Program-made: the position numbers and the translations under genes
Assembly (NCBI GenBank): GCA_031263625.1
Contig: JAISFK010000127.1
Span: 1-15,474, forward strand
Length of the DNA stretch: 15,474 nt
Direction of reading: 5' to 3'
DNA from: Clostridiales bacterium
GTDB lineage: Bacteria; Bacillota; Clostridia; WRLR01
Shown here: positions 14,501 to 15,474 of the stretch, one piece after another
How the letters are laid out: the number at the start of each line of letters is the position of its first letter
Position numbering within the stretch: the stretch's first letter is position 1
The notes under the pieces: model-generated
What the model was told of the DNA's origin: nothing
Database searches by the model: none
Seen by the model: only the letters and a program-made list of their open reading frames with translations

Positions 14501-15186
14501 CCCACCGCATCATCCGCCACACCGCCCGCCGCTCCGCCGGCGGGATCCAGCAGGGCCGCTGCCATATCGTTCACAAGCCCAAGCAGGGCGCGCTCCCTTT
14601 CGAGCTTCGCCCTCTCCATGAGAAACGCGCGGTTTTGGAACAGCGCGACGGCCGCGACGAAAAGGCCGGCGACGAGAAACGGCCACGCGAGGCCGGCATA
14701 CCGCGCCGCGCCGGGCTGGGGCTCGGCGTATGGCGGGCCTGAGCGCGGCAATGAGGACGCCGCGCAGCACGCGGCCAGCAGAAGCGCGTGCGCCCCGGCG
14801 GCTGCGGCGCGAGCCGCGCCCTTGGACAAAAACAGGATCAGCACGGCGGATATCGCGAGGCACGGCAGCGCCGCGCTTATGACGCCGGCAGGATCGAACA
14901 GCAGAAGCAGCAGCGGCGGCGCGCCGCACAGCGCGAGCAGAACCGGCAGTCCGGCTGCCGCGCCCCGGCCGGGCGCCTTTTGAAAAAAACGCGCGGACAG
15001 CGCCGCCGCAGCGGCCGCCCACGCCAGAACCGCGGCAAACGCCAAGGGGGTTTTCATTGCGATGCGCGGCGCGGTCGCGGCAATCGCTGCAATCAATCCG
15101 GCTGCGCAGACCATGTTCGCGCTCCGCGCTTCCGCCGTCGTCTGTTCCGAACAGACTGAGCCAAAAAAACCGGCTGGTTTCAGCAT
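11536..15186 (-). CDS. Membrane GAF hybrid histidine kinase with two receivers
   Basis: From the chosen start the protein is 1216 residues. In order: about six hydrophobic helices (24-43, 47-65, 76-95, 102-121, 126-145, 162-183), a short coiled coil (186-205), an Ala/Gly repeat block (215-310), a GAF-like domain (about 313-470), HisKA with H508 in SHEMRTP, HATPase (605-725; DEQRLSQVVMNLLSNAVKFT, DTGIGI, GTGLGLAI), receiver 1 (about 750-893; D830), a 126-residue low-complexity linker (899-1024), receiver 2 (about 1026-1148; LVDD, D1079 in FMDIQMPEMDG, K in AKPL), and an Ala/Gly tail. Receiver 1 lacks the usual N-terminal acidic pair (it reads ALAVSAVPE) and may be a non-canonical receiver. The start at 15186 is favoured by AGGAG 10 bases upstream; the frame stays open to 15309, and later Met codons at 15114 and 15060 would cost the first helix. 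Signal and output are unknown. Confidence 0.9.
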   Translation of the reverse strand: MLKPAGFFGSVCSEQTTAEARSANMVCAAGLIAAIAATAPRIAMKTPLAFAAVLAWAAAAAALSARFFQKAPGRGAAAGLPVLLALCGAPPLLLLLFDPAGVISAALPCLAISAVLILFLSKGAARAAAAGAHALLLAACCAASSLPRSGPPYAEPQPGAARYAGLAWPFLVAGLFVAAVALFQNRAFLMERAKLERERALLGLVNDMAAALLDPAGGAAGGVADDAVGMALDGATGGAVGTTSGGAASAAVGMALNGAAGTTSGGAVGAVAGSAEGAVADAGVNGAADAGMNGAEGGASNAALGGVAGRALGEALASIACGIGADGACAWKIGATEGGGREYALLASWRGAGAPPLAGDQGADDMGAALLALAPHWEGKLAAGACVNSAFGAYSPLEREYLDPLGIRSVLIVPLPASEASGVSETSASNGASAPNGSDAALRGFAAFFSSRGERMAAGAEERIVLRAGLMLSGALARGELVGRLEREREDAMRRVRAKSGFLSNMSHEMRTPMNAIIGMTSIGRSAGDAKRKDYAFGKISDASTHLLGVINDVLDMGKIEADKLELSFMEFDFEKALQKVVGIVGLRAEEKKQELAVRIGADIPVALFGDEQRLSQVVMNLLSNAVKFTPEHGRVTLGASLIGDGGSGGDGGSACEIEIRVSDTGIGISPEQQARLFSSFQQADSSISRRYGGTGLGLAISKKIVEMMGGRIWIESEIGQGATFAFTIKARLARDARAKELLRRPGGDAPRALAVSAVPETRRYFMEIARRMDFRCDVAGSGGEACGLIKRLGGEGGGRSGGAGEAAGEGEGRGCGAREGAQYDFCFIDGDLDGMSAFELISRIREYSAGSNIALLSPESLWNGIEAGAARAGADSLLPKPLFPSALVDFMNGCLGEGRDGGPEAAESGGAGGAGLAAQGAQAAGRAVQPGQSDWRAGRPPQAAGQAERAAERADWRAEQVAEPARWRAQQAAGRAGRVAERASGLADLQAGGEGSAESPNASERAESAERADSSESAECADFSGLRLLLVDDVEINREIVIALLEPTGIEIDCAENGAEAVSMFFDAPERYDAIFMDIQMPEMDGYEATRQIRRHGGQLGRAVPIIAITASVFREDVEKCAGAGMNGHLAKPLDMRDVIAKLRKCAAGAWAGAGAEAGAGAETGTEAAAGSATATEARLRAGAEIGANTGLGAGVAAGTGAGARNARAALRRVR
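12115..12492 (-). repeat. Low-complexity linker between the two receiver domains
   Basis: The first part encodes repeats of Ala/Gly/Arg/Gln/Trp such as DWRAE, RWRAQ and AAGRAGR. The second part (about 12125-12205) is made of 9-bp units close to GCTTTCCGC and encodes Ser/Ala/Glu triplets like those in the alpha-galactosidase tail. No fold is expected. Confidence 0.7.
14262..14553 (-). repeat. Ala/Gly repeat block before the GAF domain of the kinase
   Basis: GCGCCGCCCGAAGTCGT occurs at 14387-14403 and 14447-14463 (60-bp period), and CAATGCCATGCCCACCGCA at 14419-14437 and 14491-14509 (72-bp period). Both periods keep frame. The encoded motifs GMALNGA, GTTSGGA and DAGMNGA recur between the coiled coil and the GAF domain. 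Confidence 0.75.
15140..15156. promoter_or_regulatory. Perfect 17-bp palindrome near the kinase start
   Basis: GTCTGTTC and GAACAGAC flank a single central C, forming a perfect 8+1+8 palindrome. With the chosen start it lies inside codons 11-16 of the hybrid kinase. If the true start were 15114 or 15060 it would be upstream and operator-like. It could equally be chance in coding sequence. Confidence 0.25.
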
Positions 15187-15353
15187 AGGTGCAATACTCC
15201 TATCTTTATGTCGCCGCCTGTCGATGCAGTTTGAGCCGCCACATGAAGAAGTGCTGCATTTTTGAAATGAAGCCGCCCCCCCGCGCGCCGCCTCGCCGCC
15301 TGCATGCAAGCCGACTGCCAGCTATCTGCTGCCAACCGCCTGCCAGCCGCCTA
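15187..15353. other. Intergenic region before the membrane hybrid kinase
   Basis: It holds the AGGAG ribosome site of the kinase and degenerate CTGCCAGC-like repeats at about 15315-15350. No clear -35/-10 pair was found on the minus strand. CATAAA at about 15202-15207 is the nearest -10-like sequence but is very close to the start. Read-through from the gene at the window edge is possible. Confidence 0.4.
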
Positions 15354-15473
15354 CTAGCCGACGATGCGCGCCGGGCGCATATCTGGCCTCGGCGGGACCC
15401 CCGACCCGCCGTAATAGCCGCCATATGCGAACTGCCCCGATATCTTGCATCGGGGCGCTTCATTTGCGCGTTT
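15354..15473 (-). CDS. Possible C-terminal end of a gene running off the window
   Basis: A minus-strand frame is open from the window edge and ends in two consecutive stops, TAG TAG (15351-15356). The visible 39 residues end in a Gly/Tyr-rich then Pro/Arg-rich tail (FAYGGYYGGSGVPPRPD, then MRPARIVG) with G/C-rich third positions, like neighbouring genes. Product unknown. Three inverted repeats overlap it (15364-15380, 15390-15411, 15434-15456), so a structured non-coding region is the alternative. Confidence 0.35.
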   Translation of the reverse strand, partial: KRANEAPRCKISGQFAYGGYYGGSGVPPRPDMRPARIVG

Positions 15474-15474
15474 G

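Noticed and set aside
15206..15463. An 85-codon minus-strand frame overlapping the kinase start region
   Set aside because: Arg/Gly-rich shadow composition and no ribosome site. A different frame at the edge with tandem stops looks more gene-like.

Overview
The window is GC-rich bacterial DNA with strong GGAGG-type ribosome sites, tightly packed or overlapping genes and G/C-biased third codon positions. The gene families (GH36 alpha-galactosidase, cupin-AraC regulator, FIST protein, large hybrid histidine kinases, AP-endonuclease-2-type isomerase) fit an anaerobic, carbohydrate-using Bacillota (Clostridia) best. A spirochaete such as a gut treponeme cannot be excluded. There is no 16S rRNA, ribosomal protein or other reliable taxonomic marker here.

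Layout. (1) Bases 1-315 hold no convincing gene: one copy of a structured ~105-bp repeat, an inverted repeat that could end transcription of the operon to its right, and short tandem duplications. (2) Bases 316-5885, minus strand, form a two-gene operon: a GH36 alpha-galactosidase followed, with a 10-bp overlap, by a 1096-residue DUF5107-TPR protein. (3) Bases 5886-6143 are the divergent control region. It holds the second copy of the 105-bp repeat, an operator-like inverted repeat and -10-like boxes. (4) Bases 6144-7187, plus strand, encode a cupin-AraC regulator, the obvious candidate controller of the operon. (5) Bases 7467-10634, plus strand, encode a FIST sensor protein and a soluble PAS hybrid histidine kinase 15 bp apart. 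(6) Bases 11536-15186, minus strand, encode a six-helix membrane GAF hybrid kinase with two receiver domains. It is joined by an ATGA stop/start overlap to a sugar phosphate isomerase/epimerase-like TIM barrel (10667-11539). (7) The right edge probably carries the last codons of another minus-strand gene.

How the parts may work together (inference): the AraC regulator senses a sugar and controls alpha-galactoside breakdown, and the DUF5107-TPR protein assists or processes a product. The two kinase pairs are separate sensory units; neither has a DNA-binding response regulator or Hpt partner here, so their outputs lie elsewhere.

The most unusual property is the amount of in-frame short-period repetition and low-complexity sequence added to otherwise ordinary proteins: a ten-unit 9-bp repeat at the start of the AraC gene, Ser-Ala-Glu tails and linkers in two unrelated genes, a Gly/Asn/Asp insert inside a PAS domain, and Ala/Gly-rich blocks in the large kinase. 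The other leads are the two copies of the structured repeat, which bracket the galactosidase operon, and a shared promoter-like motif that places an ATG exactly 6 bases after the -10 box in front of two different genes.
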